Shown piece after piece: positions 45,906-55,478 of a DNA stretch of 64,000 nt. Position numbers and translations under genes: made by a program. Source of the stretch: Moritella marina ATCC 15381 (GTDB lineage: Bacteria; Pseudomonadota; Gammaproteobacteria; Enterobacterales; Moritellaceae); assembly GCF_008931805.1 (NCBI RefSeq), contig NZ_CP044399.1, positions 2,418,001 through 2,482,000 on the forward strand. The letters are read 5' to 3'. Under the pieces are notes generated by a model that was given only the letters and a program-made list of their open reading frames with translations, searched no databases and had not been told where the DNA came from. How positions within the stretch are numbered: the stretch's first letter is position 1; each line of letters opens with the position of its first letter.

Positions 45906-46421
45906 TTACGGTAATAACGACAAGATCTCTGCTTCATATTTATCTAATTCTGATAACCTAAAACCGACGTGCTTATACACAATTTCGCCTTGTTTATTAA
46001 GTATAAACGAATTTGGTAAGCCCATGATTTCGTATTGCTCAGCCACCACACCTTGTGGATCAAAGGCGATAGTCAGTTTATTTGGATAACGAGTTAAGAA
46101 TTTCTTCGCGAGAATGGCTTCTTGATCCATATTTATCGCGATAATTTCAAAACCTTGCTCGCCATATTTTTCAACCATTTCATCCATCCATGGGAACGAA
46201 CGAATACACGGCGTACACCACGATGCCCAGAAATCGACCAATACCACTTTACCGCGATAATCAGCAAGATTTATTTGGCTATTATCAACACCGGGTAATG
46301 AAAAGTCAGGGGCAAGTTTGGCACTATTCTCAGCAAATACTGCGGTGGAAAAAACAACACTGATAATAATAGAAGTCGAAATAAAAAAATCGCGAAGACG
46401 ATGACAGATAGATAGATTCAT
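45906..46421 (-). CDS. TlpA-like periplasmic thioredoxin-fold protein
   Basis: A 171-residue exported thiol-disulfide protein of the TlpA/ResA type. The N-terminal hydrophobic stretch (FFISTSIIISVVFSTAVFA) is a signal or anchor. The active site is WASWCTPC (C69, C72). The insertion typical of TlpA/ResA is present (MDEMVEKYGEQGFEIIAIN), and the cis-Pro strand is EIMGLPNSFIL. It reduces cysteines in exported partners. ATG 46421 is preferred over an upstream ATG and TTG because GAGA lies at a normal distance. It stands before the DUF4266 gene, whose CGC tail is a plausible substrate (inference). Confidence 0.9.
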   Translation of the reverse strand: MNLSICHRLRDFFISTSIIISVVFSTAVFAENSAKLAPDFSLPGVDNSQINLADYRGKVVLVDFWASWCTPCIRSFPWMDEMVEKYGEQGFEIIAINMDQEAILAKKFLTRYPNKLTIAFDPQGVVAEQYEIMGLPNSFILNKQGEIVYKHVGFRLSELDKYEAEILSLLP

Positions 46422-46577
46422 AAACTGCATTCTCAAATAGGCTGAATAGATGTCTGGCTATAATAATGAAGTTAACTGAGGATTAGTGAAAAAAATGTCA
46501 ATTATGTGAAAAATAGATATAAAAAAACGCCAACCAGTTACTATAAATAGTAATCAATTAGCGTTCTCTTGAATGGA

Positions 46578-46668
46578 TGGCGGAGGAGGAGAGATTTGAA
46601 CTCTCGAGGAGCTATTAACCCCTGCTGGTTTTCAAGACCAGTGCATTCGGCCACTCTGCCACCCCTCC
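46578..46668 (-). tRNA. tRNA-Ser(UGA)
   Basis: A 91-base class II tRNA with encoded CCA. The acceptor stem GGAGGGG (46668-46662) pairs with CTCCTCC (46588-46582), followed by discriminator G and CCA (46580-46578). The anticodon stem CTGGT/ACCAG holds TGA (46634-46632), the T arm is GAGAGTTCAAATCTCTC, and the long variable arm is typical of serine tRNAs. Confidence 0.97.
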
Positions 46669-46848
46669 GCAGCAATGGAGCGAATATTAGAGCAACCTCT
46701 TGAAGTTGTAAAGCTTTATTCATCATAAACACAGTGCTGGTTAGTTTGCGTTTAAATATCGTTCAAAAATAAACTTACAAGCACAATTACGCCATTTATT
46801 GATCGAGAATACGTCCCTTATTAATCCCTTATTTTGGCGTGATAATTA

Positions 46849-46862
46849 TTGATCAAAATCAA
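46849..46862. promoter_or_regulatory. FNR box upstream of nrdD
   Basis: TTGATCAAAATCAA fits TTGAT-N4-ATCAA exactly. A TAATAC at 46887-46892 could be the -10 element, placing the box centre near -43, close to class II activation. A second palindrome TTGAT-TAA-ATCAA with a 3-base spacer lies at 46909-46921. Anaerobic activation of nrdDG by FNR is known in E. coli. Confidence 0.75.
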
Positions 46863-46975
46863 TGAATCAAAAACAAACTTCAAGCCTAATACACTACATA
46901 TTGTGCCGTTGATTAAATCAACACCTATATATAGTATTTCATGATAATGTCAATTTAAAACTGAAGGAGTATTTT

Positions 46976-49111
46976 GTGGATCTATTTGTCATCAAACGAG
47001 ATGGTTGTCGAGTGCCGTTCAACATTCAATGCATACAAGACGCTATTTTCGCTGCAGCTAAGTCAGTGCAACAAGAAAGCCGTGATTATGCGGTCGATAT
47101 GGCAAATAAAGTACATCAAATACTGATCCAACAAGATGTCTCTAGCGAACACGCCATTGAGATCCATACCATCCAAAACACCGTTGAAGATGTATTGATG
47201 CAAGAAAGCAACAAGCTCATTGCCCGCGCTTACATCGAATACCGTCATCAACGTGACATAGCTCGTGAAACACAAAGTATTCTGACTAACGAGATCAAAG
47301 GCCTTATTGAGCAGAGTAACGAATCACTGTTGAATGAAAATGCCAATAAAGACAGTAAAGTGATCCCGACTCAACGTGACCTACTCGCTGGTATTGTTGC
47401 CAAGCATTATGCCAAGCAACATATCTTACCTCGCGATATTGTCCATGCGCATGAAGCTGGCGACATTCATTATCATGACCTTGATTATGCCCCATTTTTC
47501 CCGATGTTTAACTGCATGCTAATCGACCTTGATGGCATGCTGACGCGTGGATTTAAAATGGGTAATGCTGAAATTGAAACACCAAAATCAATCACCACAG
47601 CAACCGCCGTTACCGCACAAATCATTGCGCAAGTAGCCAGCCATATTTATGGTGGCACCACAATCAATCGTATTGATGAGATTTTAGCCCCGTACGTAAC
47701 CGCGAGTTTTGATAAAAATACGTTATTAGCGGAAGAATGGTCAATACCAAATAAAGCAGAGTTTGCACGCTCACGTACTGAAAAAGAATGTTTCGATGCC
47801 TTCCAATCATTGGAATATGAAGTTAACACCTTGCACACCGCAAATGGCCAAACTCCGTTTGTGACTTTCGGCTTTGGTTTAGGTACAAACTGGGAAGCAC
47901 GTTTAATTCAGCAATCGATTCTTAAAAATCGTATTGCCGGTTTAGGCAGAAACCATAAAACAGCAGTTTTTCCAAAACTGGTGTTTGCCATTAAAGATGG
48001 CCTAAACCATAAACCAGAAGATCCAAGCTACGATATCAAACAACTGGCATTGGAATGCTCAACTAAACGCATGTACCCAGATATTTTAAATTATGAGCAA
48101 GTAGTTAAAGTAACGGGTTCGTTTAAAACGCCTATGGGTTGCCGTAGTTTCTTAGGCACCTATGAAGAGCAAGGTGAACTAATTCATGAAGGCCGTAATA
48201 ACTTAGGTGTTGTGAGCCTTAATTTACCGCGTATTGCCATTCAAGCAAAAGGTGATGAATCACGTTTCTATCAATTATTAGATGAACGCTTAATCCTATG
48301 CAAACGCGCGCTCGAAACCCGTATTTCACGTCTTAAAGGGGTTAAAGCACGTGTTGCCCCTATCCTTTATATGGAAGGTGCTTGCGGCGTTAGACTCAAT
48401 GCTGATGATGACGTATTAGATATTTTCAAGCATGGCCGCGCCTCTATTTCTTTAGGCTACATCGGCTTGCACGAAGCGATTAATGCACTATTTGGTAATG
48501 CCACTCACCCTTATGATAGTGAAGCATTACAGCAAAAAGCCATTGCTATGCTTAGCCACATGAAAGCTAGCACTGAACAATGGACTGCAGAAAGCGGTTA
48601 TGCGTACAGCTTATATGCAACACCGAGTGAAAACCTGTGTAGCCGTTTTGCTAAATTAGATAAGATCACGTTTGGTGATATCAAAGACGTGACAGATAAA
48701 GGCTATTACACTAATAGCTTCCATTTAGATGTTGAGAAGCAAGTTAACCCATACGATAAAATTGATTTTGAAATGCCCTACCCTGCAGTCAGTAACGGCG
48801 GGTTTATCTGTTATGGCGAATACCCTAATATGCAGCACAACATTGAAGCGTTAGAAAATGTGTGGGATTACAGCTATTCACGTGTGCCTTACTACGGCAC
48901 GAACACACCCATCGATGAATGTTACGAATGTGGTTATACCGGTGAGTTTAGCTGTACCAGTAAAGGTTTCACTTGCCCTAAATGCGACAATCACGATATT
49001 ACCAAGGTATCAGTGACCCGTCGAGTCTGTGGTTATCTAGGCAGTCCCGATGCGCGTCCCTTTAACGATGGTAAACAAGAAGAAGTAAAACGCCGCGTTA
49101 AACATTTATAA
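46976..49111 (+). CDS. nrdD: Anaerobic ribonucleoside-triphosphate reductase
   Basis: A 711-residue class III reductase that makes dNTPs without oxygen using a glycyl radical. An ATP-cone domain occupies about 1-95 (IKRDGCRVPFN). The zinc site is CYECGYTGEFSC and CPKCD near 635-665. The radical glycine is G686 in RRVCGYLGSP. The start is GTG 46976, with AAGGAG eight bases upstream. It pairs with nrdG 83 bp downstream and has an FNR box before it. Confidence 0.97.
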   Translation: MDLFVIKRDGCRVPFNIQCIQDAIFAAAKSVQQESRDYAVDMANKVHQILIQQDVSSEHAIEIHTIQNTVEDVLMQESNKLIARAYIEYRHQRDIARETQSILTNEIKGLIEQSNESLLNENANKDSKVIPTQRDLLAGIVAKHYAKQHILPRDIVHAHEAGDIHYHDLDYAPFFPMFNCMLIDLDGMLTRGFKMGNAEIETPKSITTATAVTAQIIAQVASHIYGGTTINRIDEILAPYVTASFDKNTLLAEEWSIPNKAEFARSRTEKECFDAFQSLEYEVNTLHTANGQTPFVTFGFGLGTNWEARLIQQSILKNRIAGLGRNHKTAVFPKLVFAIKDGLNHKPEDPSYDIKQLALECSTKRMYPDILNYEQVVKVTGSFKTPMGCRSFLGTYEEQGELIHEGRNNLGVVSLNLPRIAIQAKGDESRFYQLLDERLILCKRALETRISRLKGVKARVAPILYMEGACGVRLNADDDVLDIFKHGRASISLGYIGLHEAINALFGNATHPYDSEALQQKAIAMLSHMKASTEQWTAESGYAYSLYATPSENLCSRFAKLDKITFGDIKDVTDKGYYTNSFHLDVEKQVNPYDKIDFEMPYPAVSNGGFICYGEYPNMQHNIEALENVWDYSYSRVPYYGTNTPIDECYECGYTGEFSCTSKGFTCPKCDNHDITKVSVTRRVCGYLGSPDARPFNDGKQEEVKRRVKHL

Positions 49112-49194
49112 TATGTAAACAATGACAACTCGTCCGACCTCAGTTTAATTAACTAGCTAGTCAATGGCTCATTGGCTAGCGTTTAAGAGTCATT

Positions 49195-49701
49195 ATGCAT
49201 TATTCCCAATATTATCCCGTTGATGTGATCAATGGCCCTGGTACGCGTGTCACGCTATTTGTCAGTGGTTGCGAGCATCAATGTAAAGGTTGCTATAACC
49301 AATCAACCTGGTCGCCACGTAATGGATCTGTCTTTACGCAAGCAATGGAAGACAAAATAATTAATGACTTGAACGATCCACGTATACGCCGTAAGGGTCT
49401 AAGCTTAAGCGGTGGTGATCCCCTTTATCCAAGTAATTTAGACTGCATACTAAAACTGGTAAAAAGAGTTAAAAAAGAATGCGTTGGGAAAAATATATGG
49501 TTATGGACTGGTTATACCATAGAGCAATTAACACCCGAACAAAAAAGGATAATGCAATACGTCGATTATCTAGTGGATGGTAAATTTGAACAGCAGCTAT
49601 CTGATCCAGCACTCAAGTTTAGAGGTAGTAGCAATCAACGTATTATCACTATTAGTCCAAATGAGCGTATTAGCGGATTTATATATAGCATCGAGAAATA
49701 A
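49195..49701 (+). CDS. nrdG: Anaerobic reductase-activating radical SAM protein
   Basis: A 168-residue NrdG that makes the glycyl radical on NrdD using SAM and an Fe4S4 cluster. The cluster motif is SGCEHQCKGCYN (C26, C30, C33), followed by LSLSGGDPLYPSN. The length and the start MHYSQYYPVDVINGPG match the family. It lies directly after nrdD and is likely in one transcript. An 800-bp AT-rich gap follows. Confidence 0.96.
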   Translation: MHYSQYYPVDVINGPGTRVTLFVSGCEHQCKGCYNQSTWSPRNGSVFTQAMEDKIINDLNDPRIRRKGLSLSGGDPLYPSNLDCILKLVKRVKKECVGKNIWLWTGYTIEQLTPEQKRIMQYVDYLVDGKFEQQLSDPALKFRGSSNQRIITISPNERISGFIYSIEK

Positions 49702-50500
49702 ATACGTATTAATCATAGTAAAAAGTGTACTGATACCGCTATCACAAGAAAATATTGAATTTAAAAATTATAAATTGTAAAAAAGTTAAATTCAGAATTT
49801 AATACTTTAGTGATACAAATTGAGTATGGAACAAATATTCTAATCTTAAAGTCCTAGAGCACACTATTTATTGATTAATTAGATAGGTTGAGAGCTTAAT
49901 AACCTCTCCTTAAAAAGTCACTTAAAATTAATTATTTTTGACATTAATCACACTAAATAGCCTGTCGATGTGGCGAATAAACATCACTTTTTTATCATAC
50001 TTAAAACAAAAGTATGAATATTTATTGTCTTCACATTAATCGATAACCCATAGCATGACACAAAAAAACAATAAGCCAATGATATAAATAGGTTATATTG
50101 ACATCAACCACTCCTCCTCCCTTCGAATAAACGTATTTACAAAATACTTTGAATTAACAATCTAAAATAAGCATTACTTTTAACTATACGCGCCAATACT
50201 TGTTAACGAAATGTAATTAAGTAAACTTTAAACGTGTAAAAGATCTACATGATTATGATTTACGAAAATCAAGTATTTACACTAGTCGTTGATTATTTGT
50301 TAACAGAATTAATCATTAGATTAAACCAACAACTCGTCACATTACACTGACAGAGTGTTGTAAAACTTGTCATTTTACCAGTTACGTTAACGGCACATCA
50401 TTGACATTCATTTTAATTTCAATGATATTACTACTACAAAAGTGATACGCAGTCATTTTGATTAACAAAAATTATACATAGCTTAGTTAAGGATAATGGA
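49702..50500. other. Long AT-rich intergenic region before the acyl reductase gene
   Basis: About 800 bp without a credible gene. It contains CATACTT/AAGTATG (49996-50002 with 50010-50016) and a GAT/TTAC-rich stretch near 50250-50310. The region is long enough for several regulator sites or an unrecognised small RNA. AAGGATAATGGA at its end is the ribosome site of the reductase gene. Confidence 0.5.
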
Positions 50501-52498
50501 ATGAAATACTTAGTTACCGGCGGTACAGGATTTATTGGTCGTTTCTTAATTGAACGTTTAGTAGAAAGAGAAGATGCGCAAGTGTATGTATTAACTCGCC
50601 CAGGCTCAGAACACAAATTCAATGCATTACAGGATAGAGTGCATAAGAGTGTTAAAAGTCGTATCAAAATGGTTACAGGTGATATTACTAAGGCTAATTT
50701 AGGTATTGATGAGCAATGGTTAACTGCACATACAGACCAAATTGATAATGTTTACCACCTTGCTGCTATCTACGATATGAAAGCAGATGCTGAATCACAA
50801 GAAACAGCCAATGTTGTTGGTACACGTAACGCGGTTGAAGCTTCTGTTCACATTAAAGCGAAAAGTTTCCATCACGTAAGCTCTATTGCTGCAGCAGGCT
50901 TATTCAACGGTACTTTTTACGAAGACATGTTTGAAGAAGCGGAAAATATGGAAAACCCATACCTGCGTACTAAACATATCTCAGAGAAAGTGGTTCGTGA
51001 CGAATGTTCTATTCCTTTCCGTATCTACCGTCCTGGTATGGTTGTTGGTCATTCTAAAACCGGTGAAATCGACAAGGTTGATGGTCCATATTACTTCTTC
51101 AAATTATTGAAAAAAATCCGTGAAACAATTCCAACATGGATGCCAATGATCGGTGTTGAAGGCCGTCGTCTTAACATCGTTCCGGTTGATTATGTTGCAG
51201 ATGCAATTGATTACATCAGTCATAAAGAAGACGTTCATAGCAACTGTTTCCACCTTGTTGATCCAAAACCATTTAAGGTTGGTGAAGTACTTAACATCTT
51301 CGCGACTGCAGGTAACGCACCAAAAACTGCATTCCGTATTGATTCTCGTATTGCGAACTTCTTACCATCATCGGTACGCCAAGCGATTACCCATTTACCA
51401 GCAGTAAAACAACTTACTGAAGGTGTATTAAATGACCTTGGTATTCCAAAAGATGTATTAAACTTCCTTAACTACCCAACAAGCTTTGATGACCGTGAAA
51501 CAGCACGTGCATTAGAAGGCTCAAATATTAAAGTGCCACGTTTAGATGCCTATGCACCAGCGGTATGGGATTATTGGGAACGTAACCTAAATGATGACCT
51601 AATCAATGACATGACGCTGAAAGGTAATGTGAGTGGTAAAACGATTGTCATTACCGGTGCAAGTTCAGGTATTGGTGAAGCAACAGCATTAAAACTAGCA
51701 CCAACAGGCGCGAAATTAATTCTTGTAGCACGTGATGTAACGAAACTAGAAGCAACACAAGCTCAAATCCAAGAACTTGGTGGTGAAGCACACATCTATT
51801 CATGTGATATTTCAAATATGGAATCATGTGACGAGCTAGTGAAAAATGTACTTGCAGAGCACAATTTTATTGATGTGTTAATCAATAACGCCGGTCGTTC
51901 AATCCGTCGTTCAATCGATTTATCATTTGACCGTTTTCACGATTACGAAAGAACGATGCAGTTAAACTACTTTGGTTCAATCCGTTTAATCATGGGTTTC
52001 TCGCCAAGTATGTTAGAGCGTAAACAAGGGCATGTGATTAACATCTCTTCAATTGGTGTATTAACAAACGCGCCACGCTTCTCTGCTTATGTTGCATCAA
52101 AAGCGGCGCTGGATGCATTCACACGTTGTGCTGCATCAGAGTTCTCAGACCGAAATGTAAACATGACAACGATTAACATGCCGCTTGTGCGTACGCCTAT
52201 GATTGGTCCAACAAAAGTATATGACAATGTACCGACATTGGCACCATCAGAAGCAGCTGATTTAATTGCGCAAGCGATTATCCGTAAGCCAAAACGTATC
52301 GCGACTAAAGTCGGTATTATGTCCGAAGTGCTTTACTCACTATTTCCTAAAGTAAGCGAAATAATCATGAACACGGGCTACCGCATGTTTAATGATTCAG
52401 CAGCTGCAAAAGGTAAAGAAGAAGATCAAGATAAACCAACACAAGCAAGTACCGAGCAAGTTGCATTTGCAGCTATCATGCGCGGTGTGCATTGGTAA
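50501..52498 (+). CDS. Two-domain fatty acyl-CoA/ACP reductase (Maqu_2507 type)
   Basis: A 665-residue fusion of two Rossmann domains. The N-terminal extended SDR (about 1-375) starts with TGGTGFIGRF and includes FHHVSSIAAAGLF and YRPGMVVGHS. The C-terminal classical SDR (about 380-665) has ITGASSGIGEA from 384 and the catalytic YVASK (Y530, K534). It ends AFAAIMRGVHW. It resembles, along its whole length from memory, the Marinobacter reductase Maqu_2507, which reduces fatty acyl-CoA/ACP to fatty alcohol. It may feed wax esters or alcohols into lipids. A strong terminator follows, so it is a single gene. Activity is inferred. Confidence 0.88.
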   Translation: MKYLVTGGTGFIGRFLIERLVEREDAQVYVLTRPGSEHKFNALQDRVHKSVKSRIKMVTGDITKANLGIDEQWLTAHTDQIDNVYHLAAIYDMKADAESQETANVVGTRNAVEASVHIKAKSFHHVSSIAAAGLFNGTFYEDMFEEAENMENPYLRTKHISEKVVRDECSIPFRIYRPGMVVGHSKTGEIDKVDGPYYFFKLLKKIRETIPTWMPMIGVEGRRLNIVPVDYVADAIDYISHKEDVHSNCFHLVDPKPFKVGEVLNIFATAGNAPKTAFRIDSRIANFLPSSVRQAITHLPAVKQLTEGVLNDLGIPKDVLNFLNYPTSFDDRETARALEGSNIKVPRLDAYAPAVWDYWERNLNDDLINDMTLKGNVSGKTIVITGASSGIGEATALKLAPTGAKLILVARDVTKLEATQAQIQELGGEAHIYSCDISNMESCDELVKNVLAEHNFIDVLINNAGRSIRRSIDLSFDRFHDYERTMQLNYFGSIRLIMGFSPSMLERKQGHVINISSIGVLTNAPRFSAYVASKAALDAFTRCAASEFSDRNVNMTTINMPLVRTPMIGPTKVYDNVPTLAPSEAADLIAQAIIRKPKRIATKVGIMSEVLYSLFPKVSEIIMNTGYRMFNDSAAAKGKEEDQDKPTQASTEQVAFAAIMRGVHW

Positions 52499-52522
52499 TC
52501 ACTGATATACGATATGAGTATG

Positions 52523-52549
52523 AATGAGCGCATTTGCGCTCATTTTTTT
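52523..52549 (+). terminator. Rho-independent terminator of the acyl reductase gene
   Basis: AATGAGCGC (52523-52531) pairs perfectly with GCGCTCATT (52536-52544) around a 4-base loop, followed by T residues to 52549. Confidence 0.92.
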
Positions 52550-52742
52550 GCTTTATTTCCACTGTTAACTCACTTATTAGTATCTATTTTTATTGCATAA
52601 CTACAAATGTTATAAACCGTGAATTATGTGAACTAGATCACCACCATTCCAATTTTAAGTCCTTGCCTAAAATAAGACATACCGTAACATCTTAACTATT
52701 TATCATCCGCTTAGCAGCCCGATAAGGTACAGGTTAGATTTA

Positions 52743-54878
52743 ATGGTTAATGTTGCTCACTCAAGTATTATTTCAAAACTGATCCGCTTGCAATGCTATC
52801 CTACTCAAGCTGGATTGAACCAAGTATTCAACGATATCGATCAGATCTGTAGTGAGCACAATTTCATTTTACCACCCGCCTTATCGCGTTTTATGGCCGC
52901 TTATCAATGTGAGCGTCATGGCCAAACCGACCTCGCTATTGCGACGTTTGTAGAATGTATCGCATTATGTACAGATGAAGAGTTACTATTACAATTGCAT
53001 GCGCACATCAATCTTGGTTCACTGTCCGTCGAGAAGAATGACTTTCATGCATCGATGCGTTACTTCTCGCATGTGATCGAGCATTCTCACCGCTTAGATG
53101 ATAATTCACTGTCCTTGGTTTATACCAATTTTAGTGATTTACACCTTTATATAAAACAATACAGTGATGCGATATTATTAGCTAAAAAAGGCATACAGGC
53201 CTCTCAAACAAGTCATAATCATTCCAACCTTATGATATGCCAGTTGAACTGCGGCTTAGCCATGGCTTATTTAGATCAGTTTGATGAAGCCGTATTAGTA
53301 TTACAAGACGCGATGGTTAACGCCGACATCTGCGGCAGCGAACGTAATACTGCACTCACCCATGGTTATTTAGCTCGCGTTTTAGCCATGCAAAGTACCG
53401 TAGATCACACTATTATTTACCATCATTTCAATACTGCCGACACGATATTCACTCAGATCACGGATCAATTTAATTATATCGAGAACTGTATCTATTTTGC
53501 CAAATATTTGGCTGATCATGATCGCGATAAAGAAGCACTTAAGCAATGCGAAAAAGTCATTGCGATTATCGACAATAAACCGATGTACGCCACCTACTCT
53601 ATTTTGTGGGACGTTTATCATGCCTTACTCGCGAAACAGCAAGACAAGACTCATTTAGTTAAATCTCTGCAGCAGCAAATAACCTGCGCCAATCAAGAAA
53701 TAGATGTGCTCAGAGAAAAAGAAAGTCTCGGTATTTTAAAACAGCGTGAAAAACTGGAAGTCGCTCAAGATCATTTGATCATAGATAAAATGCAAGAACA
53801 CTTAAATATTATTACTGAAATTGGTCAGCAGATAGCCACGACAACTGATATAACTACATGTCTAGAAGATATTTTTATTAAAATAAATACCTTAGTTTCC
53901 GCTGACGAGTTCGGTATAGCCTTATACGACAACAAAAATAATTACTTACATTATGACTATTTCGTTGATAAAGACGGTTTAATGCCATCGGCAAGTATCG
54001 ATTGTAGCCAAACCAAAAGCGTTGGTGGTTATGCGATAAGCAACAAAAAAACCGTGCATTTGAATACTATAGATACAGCTGTCCTTGATGATTTATTAGG
54101 CGGGTCCTCGAGCTTGGAAAGTGGTCAAAATGAATATGTAATTGTCGATAAAGATGAACCGATCCAGTCTATCGTCATCACCCCTATTATTATTGAAAAT
54201 AAAATTTTGGGTATTTTATCGCTACAGCATCATAAACAAAGTCAGTACCATCAATATCATTGTAAGCTCATCGAGCAACTCGCTAGCTTTATTGCTGTGT
54301 CACTGGAAAACCAAAAACAACGTTATGCACTGCAACAAATGAATAGTAAATTGGATGGATTAACGCGGATTGATGCACTTACCGGTTTATACAACCGCTA
54401 TCATTTAAACCACACTGAAACTGATTTTATCTCTGCGCTATTAGATAGCACTGCGACTTTATCTGTGATGATGATTGATATTGACTATTATAAAAGTTAC
54501 AACGATTTACATGGCCATCAACAAGGTGATTTAGCCTTAGTCGAAATCAGTAAACTGGCACAACAACAATTCAACACGACTGATGATCATTTATTCCGTT
54601 ACGGCGGCGATGAATTCTTATTTTTACATGTAAACCAAACCCATGCAGAAATAGAGCATAAATATGAACACTTGCAGAATGAGTTACATCAACTCAATTT
54701 AATCAATCCAGACTCACAGTGCAGCGATCGATTAACCCTGACTATTGGCGGCCAGCATTTTAATTCCAAGCAACATACAGGTGCTAACATTAGCTTTGAA
54801 CAACTGTTAGCAATTGCCGATGAACAGCTATACAAAGCGAAAGCACAATCGCGCAATACCATTATGTTTTGTCAGTGA
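52743..54878 (+). CDS. TPR-GAF-GGDEF diguanylate cyclase
   Basis: A 711-residue cytoplasmic protein. TPR-like helices fill about 1-310 (AHINLGSLSVEKNDFHASMRYF, NCGLAMAYLDQFDEAVLVL). A linking coiled coil follows, then a GAF domain (about 355-515, GGYAISNKKTVHLN, SIVITPIIIENKILGILSLQHH), then GGDEF from about 540. The active-site motif GGDEF lies at 621-625 within RYGGDEFLFL and DALTGLYNRYH opens the domain, so c-di-GMP synthesis is expected. I see no membrane helix. It follows a terminator and is monocistronic. Confidence 0.93.
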   Translation: MVNVAHSSIISKLIRLQCYPTQAGLNQVFNDIDQICSEHNFILPPALSRFMAAYQCERHGQTDLAIATFVECIALCTDEELLLQLHAHINLGSLSVEKNDFHASMRYFSHVIEHSHRLDDNSLSLVYTNFSDLHLYIKQYSDAILLAKKGIQASQTSHNHSNLMICQLNCGLAMAYLDQFDEAVLVLQDAMVNADICGSERNTALTHGYLARVLAMQSTVDHTIIYHHFNTADTIFTQITDQFNYIENCIYFAKYLADHDRDKEALKQCEKVIAIIDNKPMYATYSILWDVYHALLAKQQDKTHLVKSLQQQITCANQEIDVLREKESLGILKQREKLEVAQDHLIIDKMQEHLNIITEIGQQIATTTDITTCLEDIFIKINTLVSADEFGIALYDNKNNYLHYDYFVDKDGLMPSASIDCSQTKSVGGYAISNKKTVHLNTIDTAVLDDLLGGSSSLESGQNEYVIVDKDEPIQSIVITPIIIENKILGILSLQHHKQSQYHQYHCKLIEQLASFIAVSLENQKQRYALQQMNSKLDGLTRIDALTGLYNRYHLNHTETDFISALLDSTATLSVMMIDIDYYKSYNDLHGHQQGDLALVEISKLAQQQFNTTDDHLFRYGGDEFLFLHVNQTHAEIEHKYEHLQNELHQLNLINPDSQCSDRLTLTIGGQHFNSKQHTGANISFEQLLAIADEQLYKAKAQSRNTIMFCQ

Positions 54879-54967
54879 TACCTCGTTTTTCAATCTGAGA
54901 TTAATAAACCTTACAATTTCGTGTTAGTCTATTTTAATAATTTATTTCTTTACAAGGATGTATAAGA

Positions 54968-55417
54968 ATGAATAAGGCTAGCGGTTTTACCCTCATCGAA
55001 TTAATGATCACCATTTCTATCTTCGCTATACTCATTGGTATTGGCGTACCCAGTTATCAAAGCACCGTACAACAAAGCCGTATTGACGATGCATCTACGC
55101 TGATAAATAACGCTCTCAATTACGCTAAAAATACTGCTATGGCGCATAATCGCATGTTGTATATGACTGCATCCAATAATACCCTCACTTTAGCAACAAG
55201 CATGACTGCGGCCGCCGAGATTATCAATAAAACAACGGTAACAACGGACACTAGTTCAACACTGTCTTTCACTGCGCCAGGTACCGCTACAATCATATTT
55301 CGGGCTAATGGCACTATCGCAAAAGGTAATACTATTCGTTATTGTACCAGTGACTCAGGTATTACCATGGCTGTTGGGATTAATGGTGATACCGTGACCA
55401 CACCTGTGAGCTGTTAG
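54968..55417 (+). CDS. Type IV minor pilin/pseudopilin, GspH/FimT-like
   Basis: A 149-residue protein with a type III prepilin signal: a short basic leader (MNKASG) then FTLIELMITISIFAILIGIGVPSY, with cleavage after Gly6 and N-methylation of Phe. The rest is a small beta-rich globular domain with two cysteines near the end (YCTSDSG, VSC), as in FimT/FimU/GspH minor pilins. No other pil or gsp gene is near, so it is an orphan. AAGGA lies upstream of the ATG. Confidence 0.88.
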   Translation: MNKASGFTLIELMITISIFAILIGIGVPSYQSTVQQSRIDDASTLINNALNYAKNTAMAHNRMLYMTASNNTLTLATSMTAAAEIINKTTVTTDTSSTLSFTAPGTATIIFRANGTIAKGNTIRYCTSDSGITMAVGINGDTVTTPVSC

Positions 55418-55478
55418 TTATTCTATTGTTAAATAGCCCCCTGTTTTATTTGGTATAAACGGTGAGGCGATAAATCTG

